64,000 nt of DNA from Antrihabitans auranticaus (GTDB taxonomy: Bacteria > Actinomycetota > Actinomycetes > Mycobacteriales > Mycobacteriaceae). The notes beneath the pieces were generated by a model that was not told the origin of the DNA, did no database searches, and saw nothing but the letters and a program-made list of their open reading frames with translations. Position numbers and translations under genes: made by a program. Positions 8,267-18,773 of this stretch are shown here, in pieces; position 1 is the first letter of the stretch, and every line of letters starts with the position of its first letter. The stretch is from positions 372,001-436,000 of the forward strand of contig NZ_JAEMNW010000003.1 in the NCBI RefSeq assembly GCF_016481275.1, in the 5' to 3' direction.

Positions 8267-9740
8267 GCCGGACCACCTGCGAGACATGCAGCTGCCAGCG
8301 CTCGTCGACGACGAATCCTGCGGCAGCGAGCAGCCGGCCGTCCGCCGAGGATTCGAAATGGTATGGATCGAGGTGCCAGACCTCGTTCGATGTATGACGG
8401 ACCGTACTTGCGGACTCTCGTTCCCCGTCGCCGACGAACCACACCACGTCGCAATCGTCGAGCCGCACCAGCGCGACCGGCAGGTTCTCATCCCATAACC
8501 ACCCGTTCGCCGTTGCCGAGCGACCGGCACCGGGATCGCGCAGCCCGGCGAATGCGGCCGGCCGAATGTTGAGCGGGACCCGCGCCGACGTCGGATTCCA
8601 ATCGACGCGGTTCGCGAACAGCACGCAATCACCGGGTTCACCGTGCTCCTCGAAGAACCTGAGCACGGCGCTGAAATCCATCTGGCTCGGTTTCGACCAT
8701 TCGCCGCGCTGCGCGACGTACGCCGGTGCGGCGGTGGCGACCAAGACGGCGAGCACCGCTGGCGCGACCCATCGGGCACGGGCGAGCACCGCGATCGCCG
8801 ACCCGAGCAGGAGGGCGACCGCGGGTGCCGTGAATGTCAGATACCGGTCGAGATAGATCGGCTCGACGAACAGCGAATAGCACGCGATCAGGGCTGTCGG
8901 GACCAGCGCCCACGGAAGCGCCACCGCGACCAAGTCGCTGCGGACACTACGTGCGACATAGACCGCGCCGACCAAGAGGATCGCGGCAGAAAGTGCGAAC
9001 AGCGGTGCGCCTACGAACCACTGATATTCGGCGAGCGCCCTGACGAAGTGGCGGTCGAGCGGTGGAATCCACGCCACCTGACCGGACTGGCTGGTGATCA
9101 GACGCACGGCCGGCAGCGCCACGATCGCACCACCCAGCGCGGCGACCGCCCACATGATCGAAGCCCTGCGCGCAATCAGCGCAACGGTCACGCCGTGCGC
9201 GGCGACCAGCGCGGCGAGGTCGAGGAACAACAGGAGCGACAGCGCAACACCGACCGCGTACAGCAGCCACCACCACCGACCACGCCGCACCGCAACAAGC
9301 ATGGCGACGGTCAGCCACACCGCCGCGGTCGTCGTCGCTGCGAACGATCGAACCTCGACGGCGGCCCACGTGACGCGAGGCAGAATCGCGAAGGCGAGAC
9401 CGGCGAGTAGGCCGACACGGGGATTCGCGAGTTCCCGCCCGAGGACCACCACCCCCGCGGCAGCGGCCCCGACCGCAATGGCACTGGGCAGGCGCGCGGT
9501 GAACTCCGACTCGCCGACGAGCCGGAACCAGAGATGCATCCCGAGGTAGTACAGGCCATGTACCGCGTCTTGGTGATCGAGCAGACGCCACAGATCGGGC
9601 AGTCGGCGCTGCGAAGCGAAAACCGTTGCTGCCTCGTCGTACCAGTACGAGGGCCGCCACGAGAAAGCCGAGCCCAGGAGGGCTGCTAGTAAGCCGACAG
9701 AGAGGGCGCTACCGATCCCGCGAGTGCGGCTTGCCGCCAT
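8247..9740 (-). CDS. Polytopic GT-C-type glycosyltransferase (GT39/ArnT-like)
   Basis: A 497-residue membrane protein with about 10-12 hydrophobic segments and a C-terminal soluble part (DCVLFANRVDWNPTSARVPLN onward). Near the N-terminus SWRPSYWYDEAATVFASQRR places an acidic residue in the first external loop, the usual catalytic position of GT-C enzymes that use polyprenyl-phosphate sugars. Donor and acceptor are unknown. Its ATG lies 32 bases inside glfT2, so it is likely the second gene of a glfT2 operon and may decorate the galactan or another cell-wall glycan. That role is inferred from position only. Confidence 0.7.
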   Translation of the reverse strand: MAASRTRGIGSALSVGLLAALLGSAFSWRPSYWYDEAATVFASQRRLPDLWRLLDHQDAVHGLYYLGMHLWFRLVGESEFTARLPSAIAVGAAAAGVVVLGRELANPRVGLLAGLAFAILPRVTWAAVEVRSFAATTTAAVWLTVAMLVAVRRGRWWWLLYAVGVALSLLLFLDLAALVAAHGVTVALIARRASIMWAVAALGGAIVALPAVRLITSQSGQVAWIPPLDRHFVRALAEYQWFVGAPLFALSAAILLVGAVYVARSVRSDLVAVALPWALVPTALIACYSLFVEPIYLDRYLTFTAPAVALLLGSAIAVLARARWVAPAVLAVLVATAAPAYVAQRGEWSKPSQMDFSAVLRFFEEHGEPGDCVLFANRVDWNPTSARVPLNIRPAAFAGLRDPGAGRSATANGWLWDENLPVALVRLDDCDVVWFVGDGERESASTVRHTSNEVWHLDPYHFESSADGRLLAAAGFVVDERWQLHVSQVVRLTRAVP

Positions 9741-11613
9741 ACAACCGATCCCAGTTCTCCCGGCTAGTCAGGGCAGGCACAGCTTCCCGGTATGCGCGTG
9801 AAACCTCGGGCAGTTCCGTGCGCAGCCGGCGCAGCACCTTGACCGTACGAAGCAGCAGAGCACGGGCAGTTGCCTTGTCTCGCTGACGAATTCGCACTCC
9901 GGACTGCGATGCATCGGTGACGACAACGTGGTCGAACAGCGAGACGTGCCACCAATGTGCGTCCTCGCGAGTAACTCCGATGAGGCCGTGCTGAGTCCGC
10001 CCGAACCACTGCCCGATCGCACGTTTGATCAGGATCAGCTTCATGTGGCTCGGTTCGCCGGACGCCCGGCGGGTGTGCATGTGCGCCGACGGCACAGGAG
10101 CGGTCGCGGCTTCGTGTTTGATCGTCTCCGGGTACTCGGCACGGGTCCGGCGAATCTCGGCCATCGCCTCGATCCCACCGTCCGCGAGAATCTTCGGGCC
10201 TTCCAGGAAGTCCTCGATGCCCTGCAATGTCGTGTGCACCAAGCCGTACTGCATCGCGACCAAATGCTCGGACAGCTGCCTGAAGAACGTCTTCGACAAC
10301 GCCTTGCCGTCGAGCTCGGTGTGAAGCGAACCGACGATCAACGAGTTGCGCGTGCTGAAGTAGCGCGCCCAATCGTCGAAGTCCTTCCAATAGAAGTCGG
10401 CATGCCACACAGCGGCATTCGGCAGCGTGACGGTCACGAAGCCAGCCTCGCGCGCACGCACGCCGTACTCGACGTCGTCCCACTGGAAGAAGATCGGCAG
10501 GGGCAGCCCGATCTTCGCGGTGACTTCGGCGGGGATCAGACACGTCCACCACGCGTTGTAGCCGGCGTCGACGCGACGCTCCTGCTTACGCGTCAGCATG
10601 CTGGTGTTACGTAAGGCCTTCGGGACTTTCTGGCCGTGCGTCAACTCGTTGAGGTTGACGTACTCGGCGCCGACGTTCAGGTAATCCGGATTGAGCAGGA
10701 ACATCATCTGCGCACCGACGAGCGTCGGTTCCACCGTCATGTTCGCAAACGCGTTGAGCCGCAGGACCGTCTCGGGCTCGCACAGAATGTCGTCGTCCAT
10801 CAGGATCACGTCGGCGTGCTCGTTCACGAGCGACACCTCGTACAGGCCACGGGTGAACCCACCCGCACCGCCGAGATTCGGCTGCTGGATGTAGCGCAAC
10901 TTGTCGCCGAGTGTCGCCGCAGTGGCCTGGTAGACCTCTCGATCACGGACCAGATCGGTGCCCTGATCCACGACGAAGACCGCATCGATCGAGGCAAGCA
11001 CGGTTGGGTCGGAGGCGAGCGCGGCGACTGTGTTCGCGCAGTCGTCGGCGCGGTTGAACGTGCAGATCGCGATCGCAACGGGCCGGACATGGTCGGGCGC
11101 GTCGACGGTCCATTCGAGATTGGAAATGCCCACGGCACCGCCGCGCGCGTCGACCTCGAGCCACAGCGCACCGCCGTCGACGAACCGGTCGAGCGCGGTG
11201 TCGATCGCAAGCGTGCCCGATGCGGTCACTTCGGCGGTGTGGACGGTCCGGTGGTGGCCTGCGATATCGGACGCGACGAGCCGGACGCGGGCACGCTTCT
11301 CCACATCGAGTGCGACGCTCACCCGGACCGCTTTCGCAGTCGTCCACCGCTGCCAGTAGCTCGCAGCGAAGCGCCCGAAGTAGGTGTTCAGATTCGCCTT
11401 GCCACCCTTTGCGAGCTGCAACGATCCCCGGGTGCGCGAGGCTTCACCCTTGGCGACGGCGTACAAATTGTCGTTGATGATCGCCGACGGTCCGGTGAAC
11501 ACTCCGCGCGCAACGACCAACCGGTCCGGCGGCCGATGGTCCGACAAGAGACTTGTCGGAGCGTCTTCGGTCGCGGTGTCGGTCGTGGCGGCCTGGGCTG
11601 CAGGCTGGTCCAT
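9709..11613 (-). CDS. glfT2: Galactofuranosyltransferase GlfT2
   Basis: Processive GT2 enzyme that polymerises galactan with alternating beta-1,5 and beta-1,6 linkages on the cytoplasmic face. 634 residues, the expected length (Rv3808c type). An N-terminal beta-sandwich (about 1-170) is followed by the GT-A domain with AICTFNRADDC, the metal motif VILMDDDILCEP, the acceptor motif WDDVEYGVRAREAG and AAVWHADFYWKDFDDW, then a helical C-terminus. GAGGAATTC precedes the ATG. In mycobacteria glfT2 lies near glf and ubiA; here it is followed by a GT-C gene and preceded by gtrA-like genes. Confidence 0.95.
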   Translation of the reverse strand: MDQPAAQAATTDTATEDAPTSLLSDHRPPDRLVVARGVFTGPSAIINDNLYAVAKGEASRTRGSLQLAKGGKANLNTYFGRFAASYWQRWTTAKAVRVSVALDVEKRARVRLVASDIAGHHRTVHTAEVTASGTLAIDTALDRFVDGGALWLEVDARGGAVGISNLEWTVDAPDHVRPVAIAICTFNRADDCANTVAALASDPTVLASIDAVFVVDQGTDLVRDREVYQATAATLGDKLRYIQQPNLGGAGGFTRGLYEVSLVNEHADVILMDDDILCEPETVLRLNAFANMTVEPTLVGAQMMFLLNPDYLNVGAEYVNLNELTHGQKVPKALRNTSMLTRKQERRVDAGYNAWWTCLIPAEVTAKIGLPLPIFFQWDDVEYGVRAREAGFVTVTLPNAAVWHADFYWKDFDDWARYFSTRNSLIVGSLHTELDGKALSKTFFRQLSEHLVAMQYGLVHTTLQGIEDFLEGPKILADGGIEAMAEIRRTRAEYPETIKHEAATAPVPSAHMHTRRASGEPSHMKLILIKRAIGQWFGRTQHGLIGVTREDAHWWHVSLFDHVVVTDASQSGVRIRQRDKATARALLLRTVKVLRRLRTELPEVSRAYREAVPALTSRENWDRLYGGKPHSRDR

Positions 11614-11706
11614 GAATTCCTCAGGCGATAGGCGACGGTCGAGTGCAGCGACCGTACGCAGAGTCAGGCCGCGACTGCGGCGAGGATACCAACGAAAACG
11701 CTTCCA

Positions 11707-12168
11707 CTAACGCTCCCTGCCGGTGAATACGAACTTGTCGTAGGCCCAGTAGCGGAAGCCGATCGCGACGATTTGACCGACGAGCGTTCCAGAAATGTTG
11801 TCCGACATGGGAGTGGACAGATCCAGCACGTACCGCGAGAAAGCCAGGCACGACAGCTGCAGACCGATCGCTATGACGTTGACTACTACGTAAACGGCGA
11901 ATTCACGCATCGCGTTGCCGCGCGGCTTGTGGCCGAAGGTCCACCATTTGTTGCCGAAGTACGTCACGGCTGTCGCACCGACGATGGCAATGATCTTGGC
12001 CGGCAGGGGCGCGTGGAACAGCGGGCCCTCGCCGCCCCAGAAGACCAGAATGTTGTACAGACCAGCATCGACGAGAAACCCGATGCCACCGACAACGAGG
12101 AATGCGCTTCCCCGTCGCAGTGCTGTGGTCGCCTTGGTAACCAAGGAATCAGCAGCAGTCACGGGCAT
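11707..12168 (-). CDS. GtrA-family membrane protein (first of two)
   Basis: A 153-residue protein with four hydrophobic helices and the GtrA pattern RGSAFLVVGGIGFLVDAGLYN, YFGNKWWTFGHKPR and RYWAYDKFVF. GtrA proteins are thought to flip or present polyprenyl-phosphate sugars across the membrane. It diverges from a GtrB-like glycosyltransferase whose start is 91 bases away and lies upstream of glfT2 on the same strand. A second GtrA protein at 37368 is next to dprE1 and is the better match by position to Rv3789, so this copy more likely serves the neighbouring GtrB-like enzyme. Confidence 0.85.
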   Translation of the reverse strand: MPVTAADSLVTKATTALRRGSAFLVVGGIGFLVDAGLYNILVFWGGEGPLFHAPLPAKIIAIVGATAVTYFGNKWWTFGHKPRGNAMREFAVYVVVNVIAIGLQLSCLAFSRYVLDLSTPMSDNISGTLVGQIVAIGFRYWAYDKFVFTGRER

Positions 12169-12259
12169 CCTGTCCTGTATCCCTCACACGGTGAGGCTAC
12201 AGAAAGCCTGTACCCTGCCTGTGCACCTATTCGCACCTAAACACCGAGGACCTTCCGGG

Positions 12260-13204
12260 GTGGATTTCACCGAGCTTCGCATTGCAGCGGTGGTGCCCTG
12301 CCATAACGAGGAAGCCGCGGTCGCGAAGGTCGTGACGGACCTCAAAGCAGCGGTGCCCGGCATCGACGTGTACGTCTACGACAACCTCAGCACCGATGCC
12401 ACGGCAGAGCGCGCGGCGGAAGCCGGTGCGATCGTGCGTCGCGAGTTGGCAAAAGGCAAGGGCAACGTCGTGCGCCGCGCGTTCGCCGATATCGACGCCG
12501 ACGTCTACGTGATGATCGACGGCGACGACACCTACGAAGCCGCCGCAGCCCCCGAGATGATCGCGAAGCTGCTCGACGGTCCGTACGACCACATTCTGGG
12601 CGTCCGAAACCAGATCGACACGGCCGATTCCGCCTATCGCGCGGGCCACGAGACCGGCAACAGGGTGCTCAACGACCTGGTCGGCAGGGTCTTCGGCGAG
12701 AACGTCCAAGACATGCTCAGCGGCTTCCGCGTGTTCTCGCGCCGCTTCGTCAAGAGCTTCCCCGCCGTCTCGCGTGAGTTCGAGATCGAGACGGAACTCA
12801 CCGTGCACTCGCTGCACCTGCGGGTTCCGCAGTCCTCAGTGGAGGTCGGCTTCCGGGATCGGCCCGCCGGGAGCGAGTCCAAGCTGCGGACCTACCACGA
12901 CGGCTTCAAGATCCTGTGGCTGATTCTCGGCCTCGCGCGCCACGAACGTCCGGTCGCGTTCTACGGTCTGCTGGGCGGACTGAGCTGGCTGATCGCAGTG
13001 ATTCTCACTGTTCCGATCATCGTCGAGTTCTACGAGACGCATCTGGTTCCGCGCTTTCCCACGCTCTTTCTTGCATTCACACTCATCCTGCTCGGCTGTC
13101 TCGCGTGGACCGCGGGCCTCATCCTCGACGGCATCCGGCGCTCGCGACACGAGGCCGCCCGACTCGTCTATCTCCGCTACTCCGCCGCCGGAAAGTCGAC
13201 ATGA
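12260..13204 (+). CDS. GtrB-like polyprenyl-phosphate glycosyltransferase (GT2, two C-terminal helices)
   Basis: A 314-residue GT2 enzyme. The GT-A domain has AAVVPCHNEEAAVAKVV, VYVYDNLSTDAT and the metal motif VYVMIDGDDTYE. The C-terminal part has two transmembrane helices (about residues 235-260 and 270-295), as in bactoprenol-phosphate glucosyltransferases (GtrB) and some dolichyl-phosphate mannose synthases. The frame is open upstream, but GTG 12260, with CGAGGA 9 bases before it, gives the conserved start VDFTELRIAAVVPC. Its stop overlaps the ATG of the DUF2142 gene (ATGA). Partnership with the divergent GtrA gene is likely; the sugar is unknown. Confidence 0.8.
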   Translation: MDFTELRIAAVVPCHNEEAAVAKVVTDLKAAVPGIDVYVYDNLSTDATAERAAEAGAIVRRELAKGKGNVVRRAFADIDADVYVMIDGDDTYEAAAAPEMIAKLLDGPYDHILGVRNQIDTADSAYRAGHETGNRVLNDLVGRVFGENVQDMLSGFRVFSRRFVKSFPAVSREFEIETELTVHSLHLRVPQSSVEVGFRDRPAGSESKLRTYHDGFKILWLILGLARHERPVAFYGLLGGLSWLIAVILTVPIIVEFYETHLVPRFPTLFLAFTLILLGCLAWTAGLILDGIRRSRHEAARLVYLRYSAAGKST

Positions 13205-14706
13205 GTTCCACAACAGCTGTCACCGAACCCGTCGAGGACGTCCCCACCGGACCGAAAAAGACACAGCGGATCACGTCGGGCGTTGCGCGGGTCGGCGTTG
13301 CGGCGGTCGCATTCGCGATCCTGGCCACGGTCTTCGGCGGGATCTTCGCGGTCGCCACTCCGCCCTTCTGGGGCCACGACGAGATCACGCAGTTCGGGCG
13401 GGCGTACCAGGTCGCGCACGGCGGCATACTGCCGCTGAAGATCAAGGACGACCGCGGTGTTGCGTACGGCGGAACTGTGCCGCAGACCATCGACAGCGTC
13501 ATGGGTTACGCGATGCGTGACTACGTCAACAATCCCCAAGAGCCTGCGCCGATGGTCGCGTCGGAAAAGCACTACGACCAACTGCTCGACAAACCGCTCA
13601 CCGAGAATCATCACGTCGTCTGGTTCACCAACACCGCTGCGTACTCGCCCGTCCCCTACATCCCAGCGGCGATCGGCATCAGAGTCGCGACGGTCCTCAA
13701 CTTGGACGTCGGCAACCTGCTGCTGCTGACCCGCCTGGCGGGACTCGTCGCATATGTCGGAGTCGTGTTCTTCGGACTCCGTGCCTTACGGGACAGCCGT
13801 GTGCAATGGCTTGCCTTCACGGTGGCGTTGCTACCGATAGCCGTCTTCCAAGCCGGGACGATCACGGCCGACACCTTGACCAACGCTCTGGCAATCATGG
13901 TCTCTGCGCTGCTGGTCAAAGCCCTGTTCCTCGGTAAGGACCTCAGCAGGCCGGAAAGCGCGGCTCTGCTCGCGTCGGCGATCGTGCTGCCGCTCTGCAA
14001 ACCGACCTATGTGTTACTTGCGATGCTCGTGGTGGTCGTCCCCATCGCGCGCTACGGGTTGCCGGCACGATTCCGACTCGTGCCATGGGCCTTCGCAGGT
14101 GTCGGTGGCGTGCTGTTCCTGATCTGGACCAAAATCTCTTCGCCGACGACCGCAGGCATGGGTCTGATGCGTAAGCCCTCGCAGTGGCACTCCGTTGTCC
14201 CCGGCGACCAGTTGCGCGGCATCCTGACGAATCCGATCGGCTTCATCGATGTGTTCGGCGACAGCGTGATGCGCCGCGATCAGGAGTGGTTCACCGAGTT
14301 CTTCGGCGAACTCGGCTTCGCATATATCAACGTGCCCGCTACCTCGATCGTCGCCTGCCTGCTCGCGCTCGCGATCGCTGTCGGCACGGCCGAGCAGATG
14401 GTTGCCACCCATCGGCGGACCGCGATCGTTGCCGTCGTGATCGCAGCCACCGTCGCGATGATCTACGTGACCCTGTATCTGTCCTTCTCCCCCGTCGACT
14501 TCTACATCATCGACGGCGTGCAGGGCCGGTACTTCGTGCCGCTCGCGATCCTGTTCTTCGCGGCTCTGCTGCGCTGGATGCCGCTGCGCCTGCAGGCCCC
14601 GACCGGTCAGCTGAACATGCGCGGACCTGCCATCGCCATCGTCGTCGCGACCCTGATCTCGCTGCTCTGCGCGGTGTGGAAGTACAACGTCGTCGTCTAC
14701 GGATAA
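13201..14706 (+). CDS. DUF2142-type polytopic membrane protein (putative GT-C glycosyltransferase)
   Basis: A 501-residue membrane protein with about 11 hydrophobic segments and the DUF2142 hallmarks: ATPPFWGHDEITQFGRAYQVAHGG after the first helix, with an acidic pair in the first external loop, and DFYIIDGVQGRYFVPLAI near the end. Distant likeness to GT-C enzymes suggests it transfers a sugar from a polyprenyl-phosphate donor outside the membrane. GGAAAG precedes the ATG, which overlaps the GtrB-like stop by 4 bases, so the two are co-translated. It converges on rmlB. The biochemical role is inferred. Confidence 0.72.
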   Translation: MSSTTAVTEPVEDVPTGPKKTQRITSGVARVGVAAVAFAILATVFGGIFAVATPPFWGHDEITQFGRAYQVAHGGILPLKIKDDRGVAYGGTVPQTIDSVMGYAMRDYVNNPQEPAPMVASEKHYDQLLDKPLTENHHVVWFTNTAAYSPVPYIPAAIGIRVATVLNLDVGNLLLLTRLAGLVAYVGVVFFGLRALRDSRVQWLAFTVALLPIAVFQAGTITADTLTNALAIMVSALLVKALFLGKDLSRPESAALLASAIVLPLCKPTYVLLAMLVVVVPIARYGLPARFRLVPWAFAGVGGVLFLIWTKISSPTTAGMGLMRKPSQWHSVVPGDQLRGILTNPIGFIDVFGDSVMRRDQEWFTEFFGELGFAYINVPATSIVACLLALAIAVGTAEQMVATHRRTAIVAVVIAATVAMIYVTLYLSFSPVDFYIIDGVQGRYFVPLAILFFAALLRWMPLRLQAPTGQLNMRGPAIAIVVATLISLLCAVWKYNVVVYG

Positions 14707-15714
<1,008 letters not shown>

Positions 15715-15822
15715 TTACCTCCGTCTGCCAGGCCCGACCCTACAGTTGTCGGCTTCGGATCCGGCGCTATTACGAGCTGGGTCAATTTGCTTCCGGAGTG
15801 ATCCCCCCGGAAACTTCTGATC

Positions 15823-16698
15823 ATGCGCGGAATCATTCTGGCGGGCGGAACCGGGTCGCGGCTGCACCCCATCACCCTCGGTGTGAGCAAGCAACTCGTT
15901 CCCGTCTACGACAAGCCGATGATCTACTACCCGTTGTCCACGCTGATCCTCGCGGGTATTCGCGACATCCTGGTCATCACCACACCGGGTGATGCGGAAC
16001 CGTTCGAGCGGCTGCTCGGTGACGGCTCCCGCTTCGGCGTGTCGATCACCTATACCCAGCAGCCTTCGCCGGACGGACTGGCGCAGGCGTTCGTCCTCGG
16101 CGCCGAGCACATCGGCAACGAATCGGTGGCCCTGGTTCTCGGCGACAACATTTTCTACGGGCCCGGTCTCGGTTCGCGGTTGAAGCGGTTCCGCGACATC
16201 CAGGGTGGCGCCGTCTTCGCCTACTGGGTTGCGGACCCGACCGCGTACGGCGTCATCGAGTTCGACCGAGACGGTCGCGCGATCTCGCTGGCAGAGAAGC
16301 CGAAGAAGCCGCGGTCGAACTTCGCGATCCCCGGCCTGTACTTCTACGACAACGACGTGGTGGCGATCGCGCGCGACTTGACGCCGTCCGATCGTGGCGA
16401 GCTCGAGATCACCGATGTCAACCGCGTCTACCTCGATGCCGGCCGGTTGCAGGTCGAGGTGCTGCCGCGCGGCACCGCCTGGCTCGACACCGGCACGTTC
16501 GATTCGCTGCTCGACGCGTCCAACTACGTCCGTACGATCGAAGAACGTCAAGGTCTGAAGATCGGCGTTCCCGAAGAAGTCTCCTGGCGGCATGGCTTCA
16601 TCACCGACGACGAACTGCGCGAGCGCGCGGAGTTGCTGGTGAAGTCCGGCTACGGCACTTACCTGCTCGGCTTGCTCGAGCGCGGCAAGGATTGGTGA
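15823..16698 (+). CDS. rmlA: Glucose-1-phosphate thymidylyltransferase RmlA
   Basis: First enzyme of dTDP-rhamnose synthesis; couples dTTP and glucose-1-phosphate. 291 residues. The nucleotidyltransferase signature is [18 protein letters not shown]. The metal and substrate residues lie in [26 protein letters not shown] and GTAWLDTGT. No strong ribosome site is visible before ATG 15823. The stop overlaps the rmlC start (TGATG), so the two form a coupled pair, with rmlB divergent on the other side. Confidence 0.96.
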   Translation: MRGIILAGGTGSRLHPITLGVSKQLVPVYDKPMIYYPLSTLILAGIRDILVITTPGDAEPFERLLGDGSRFGVSITYTQQPSPDGLAQAFVLGAEHIGNESVALVLGDNIFYGPGLGSRLKRFRDIQGGAVFAYWVADPTAYGVIEFDRDGRAISLAEKPKKPRSNFAIPGLYFYDNDVVAIARDLTPSDRGELEITDVNRVYLDAGRLQVEVLPRGTAWLDTGTFDSLLDASNYVRTIEERQGLKIGVPEEVSWRHGFITDDELRERAELLVKSGYGTYLLGLLERGKDW

Positions 16699-17282
16699 TG
16701 ATGCAGGTTCGCGAGCTGGCGATGTCCGGTGCCTGGGAGTTCACCCCCAAGCAATTCGGCGACGACCGCGGAGTTTTCCTCGAGTGGTTCAAGTCCTCGG
16801 AGTTCGAGGCGGCCGTCGGCGCGCCGCTGCAACTCGCGCAGGCCAACTGTTCGGTGTCCGCCGCCGGCGTATTGCGTGGAATCCACTACACCGCGAACCC
16901 GCCCGGGCAGGCCAAGTACGTGACCTGTGTGAAGGGCGCGTTTCTCGACGTGATCGTGGACCTCCGCGTCGGATCGCCGACGTTCGGTACGTGGGATTCG
17001 GTACTCATCGACGACGTCGACCGGCGGGCCGTGTATTTATCGGCAGGCCTCGGTCACGCGATCCTGTCCCTGGAGGACGGTTCGACGGTGATGTATCTGT
17101 GCTCGCTCGAGTACACGCCGGAGTTCGACCACGACGTGAACCCGCTGGACCCCGACCTCCGCATCGACTGGCCGACCACGGGCCGAAACGGCGAGTCGCT
17201 CGAGTACGTTCTTTCGGCCAAGGACTCGATGGCTCCGAGTTTCGCGCGTGCCCGCGAAGAGGGTTTGCTACCGCGCGCCTAG
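16698..17282 (+). CDS. rmlC: dTDP-4-dehydrorhamnose 3,5-epimerase RmlC
   Basis: Third step of dTDP-rhamnose synthesis; double epimerisation of the 4-keto sugar. 194 residues, cupin fold. Visible motifs are FGDDRGVFLEWFKSSEF, QANCSVSAAGVLRGIHY with the catalytic histidine, GQAKYVTCVKGAFLDVIVDLR, and GLGHAILSLEDGSTVMYLCS. The start ATG 16698 (or ATG 16701) overlaps the rmlA stop, with AAGGA about 6 bases upstream. The final enzyme, RmlD, is not in this window. Confidence 0.95.
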   Translation: MMQVRELAMSGAWEFTPKQFGDDRGVFLEWFKSSEFEAAVGAPLQLAQANCSVSAAGVLRGIHYTANPPGQAKYVTCVKGAFLDVIVDLRVGSPTFGTWDSVLIDDVDRRAVYLSAGLGHAILSLEDGSTVMYLCSLEYTPEFDHDVNPLDPDLRIDWPTTGRNGESLEYVLSAKDSMAPSFARAREEGLLPRA

Positions 17283-17291
17283 CCGATCGAA

Positions 17292-17810
17292 TCAGCGGCG
17301 CGCGGCCCGTTGTGCGACCGCTTGGCGCCGGTCTTTGAACCGCCAGAATTGGACCGAGCGCAGGTCAGCGGACACCTGTTGCATCGGTTCGGACAATTCC
17401 TCCATGGATTTATGTATATCGCTCGCGATCTCGGTCAGGAAGACGACCTTGCCGGCGAGCCTGGCCATGCTGAGAATCAACTCGAAGACCAGCCGGACGG
17501 TGGCGGCGAGGGTCAGCGCGATGACCGGCGCAAGGACGAGTGCGATGACGCCCGCGGCGGCCGACGACTGGAACGCGACAACGGTCAGCGCGATCGGAAT
17601 CACGACCGCAACGAACAACGCGACGACGTAAACGATCGGCAGGAGGTCCTTCGTGGCGATCCGCTTGAAACGGACGTCGAGCAACCCCTTCGCGGCCGCG
17701 CTCACCCATGCAAAGACTCGCTGCACGACGTCGAACCGGCTCGGGGAGGGTTCCTCCTCTTGCCAGAATTCCGCGTACTCGTCCCACTCGTCGTATGACT
17801 CGGCCACCAC
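17292..17810 (-). CDS. Small DUF4282-like membrane protein
   Basis: A 172-residue protein with an acidic N-terminus (ESYDEWDEYAEFWQEEEPSPSRF), two adjacent hydrophobic helices (about residues 55-80 and 85-110), and a charged C-terminus, which fits the DUF4282 layout. Function unknown. The frame stays open far upstream, but GTG 17810 is preceded by GGAGG with a 5-base spacer, so that start is chosen. It converges on rmlC and diverges from the alpha/beta hydrolase gene 55 bases away. Confidence 0.65.
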   Translation of the reverse strand: MVAESYDEWDEYAEFWQEEEPSPSRFDVVQRVFAWVSAAAKGLLDVRFKRIATKDLLPIVYVVALFVAVVIPIALTVVAFQSSAAAGVIALVLAPVIALTLAATVRLVFELILSMARLAGKVVFLTEIASDIHKSMEELSEPMQQVSADLRSVQFWRFKDRRQAVAQRAARR

Positions 17811-17864
17811 GGCATCCTCCCCCTCCGGCGCCAGATTTGCGAACCCATTCGGCGCGTCGCCGGT

Positions 17865-18644
17865 ATGGTGTCTCACACCATGCGCCGCCGCCTGCTCAAT
17901 GCCATGCTCTACTACCCGACTCGCGAATTTCTTTGGACGCCATCGGCTTCCGGACTCGATTTCACCGACCTGGATTTCGTCGCTACCGACGGGGTCGCGC
18001 TGCACGCCTGGTGGATACCGACGCCGAAGCCCAGCATCGGCCACGTCCTGCTCGCGCACGGGAACGCGGGAAACATCGGCGATCGTGTCGCCCACGCGCG
18101 GCTGCTGACCGCCGCCGGATTCGACGTCCTGCTGTTCGACTATCGCGGCTTCGGCCGCAGCCAAGGTCGACCCAACGAGGCCGGCACCTATCTCGACGCG
18201 CGGGCAGCGCGCACGGTACTGCTGGACCAGGCCGGCGTCGACCCCGGACGCATCTTCTATCTCGGCGAATCGCTCGGCGGCGCGGTCGTCGTCGAGTTGG
18301 CGCTCGAGCATCCCCCGGCTGGCGTGGTGCTGACGTCCACGTTCACGAGCGTCCGGGCCGTCGCGCAAAGCCAGCTTCCGGTCGTCCCACGCCTGGCGGT
18401 CCCCGACGCCTACCCAACGATTCGCCGGATTCCGCAGCTTCGGTCGCCGCTGTTGGTGATCCACGGGGTGCAGGACGAGCTCGTCCCCGTCGAACAGGCA
18501 CGCCAGCTGTTTGCTGCGGCCCCCGAGCCCAAGCAACTGCACCTGATCGACGGTGTGGGGCACAACGATGTCATCGCCGAAGCCGGCGCGGAGTGGTCCG
18601 AGGCCATCGGCACCTGGGGTTATCACAACCCCTACAAAAAATGA
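17865..18644 (+). CDS. Alpha/beta hydrolase (BEM46/ABHD13-like)
   Basis: A 259-residue serine hydrolase. The oxyanion motif is LAHGNAGNIGDR, the nucleophile elbow is YLGESLGGAV (Ser about 142), the acid is in GVQDELVP and the histidine in GVGHND, the complete triad of the family. A short N-terminal hydrophobic stretch (RRRLLNAMLYYPTREFLW) could anchor it to the membrane. Two starts are possible, ATG 17865 and ATG 17880; TATGGT 10 bases before the second would suit a nearly leaderless start. Substrate unknown, probably an ester or thioester. Confidence 0.85.
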   Translation: MVSHTMRRRLLNAMLYYPTREFLWTPSASGLDFTDLDFVATDGVALHAWWIPTPKPSIGHVLLAHGNAGNIGDRVAHARLLTAAGFDVLLFDYRGFGRSQGRPNEAGTYLDARAARTVLLDQAGVDPGRIFYLGESLGGAVVVELALEHPPAGVVLTSTFTSVRAVAQSQLPVVPRLAVPDAYPTIRRIPQLRSPLLVIHGVQDELVPVEQARQLFAAAPEPKQLHLIDGVGHNDVIAEAGAEWSEAIGTWGYHNPYKK

Positions 18645-18773
18645 CCCCGGTCACACAAAGATTGTTGTAACTAATCCCCATCTTCTGCCGATACGCCCTG
18701 TGGAGTCAGTCAGCAGAGCTTTCGAACTCCGCCAAACTTGGACAACTGCCCTACTCGATCAAGGAGACGACAC

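Noticed and set aside
12916-13200. A 95-codon extension of the DUF2142 protein.
   Set aside because: It overlaps the GtrB-like gene; ATG 13201 with GGAAAG and the ATGA overlap is the better start.
17811-18626. A long N-terminal extension of the DUF4282-like gene.
   Set aside because: It is antisense to the alpha/beta hydrolase, whose catalytic triad is complete.
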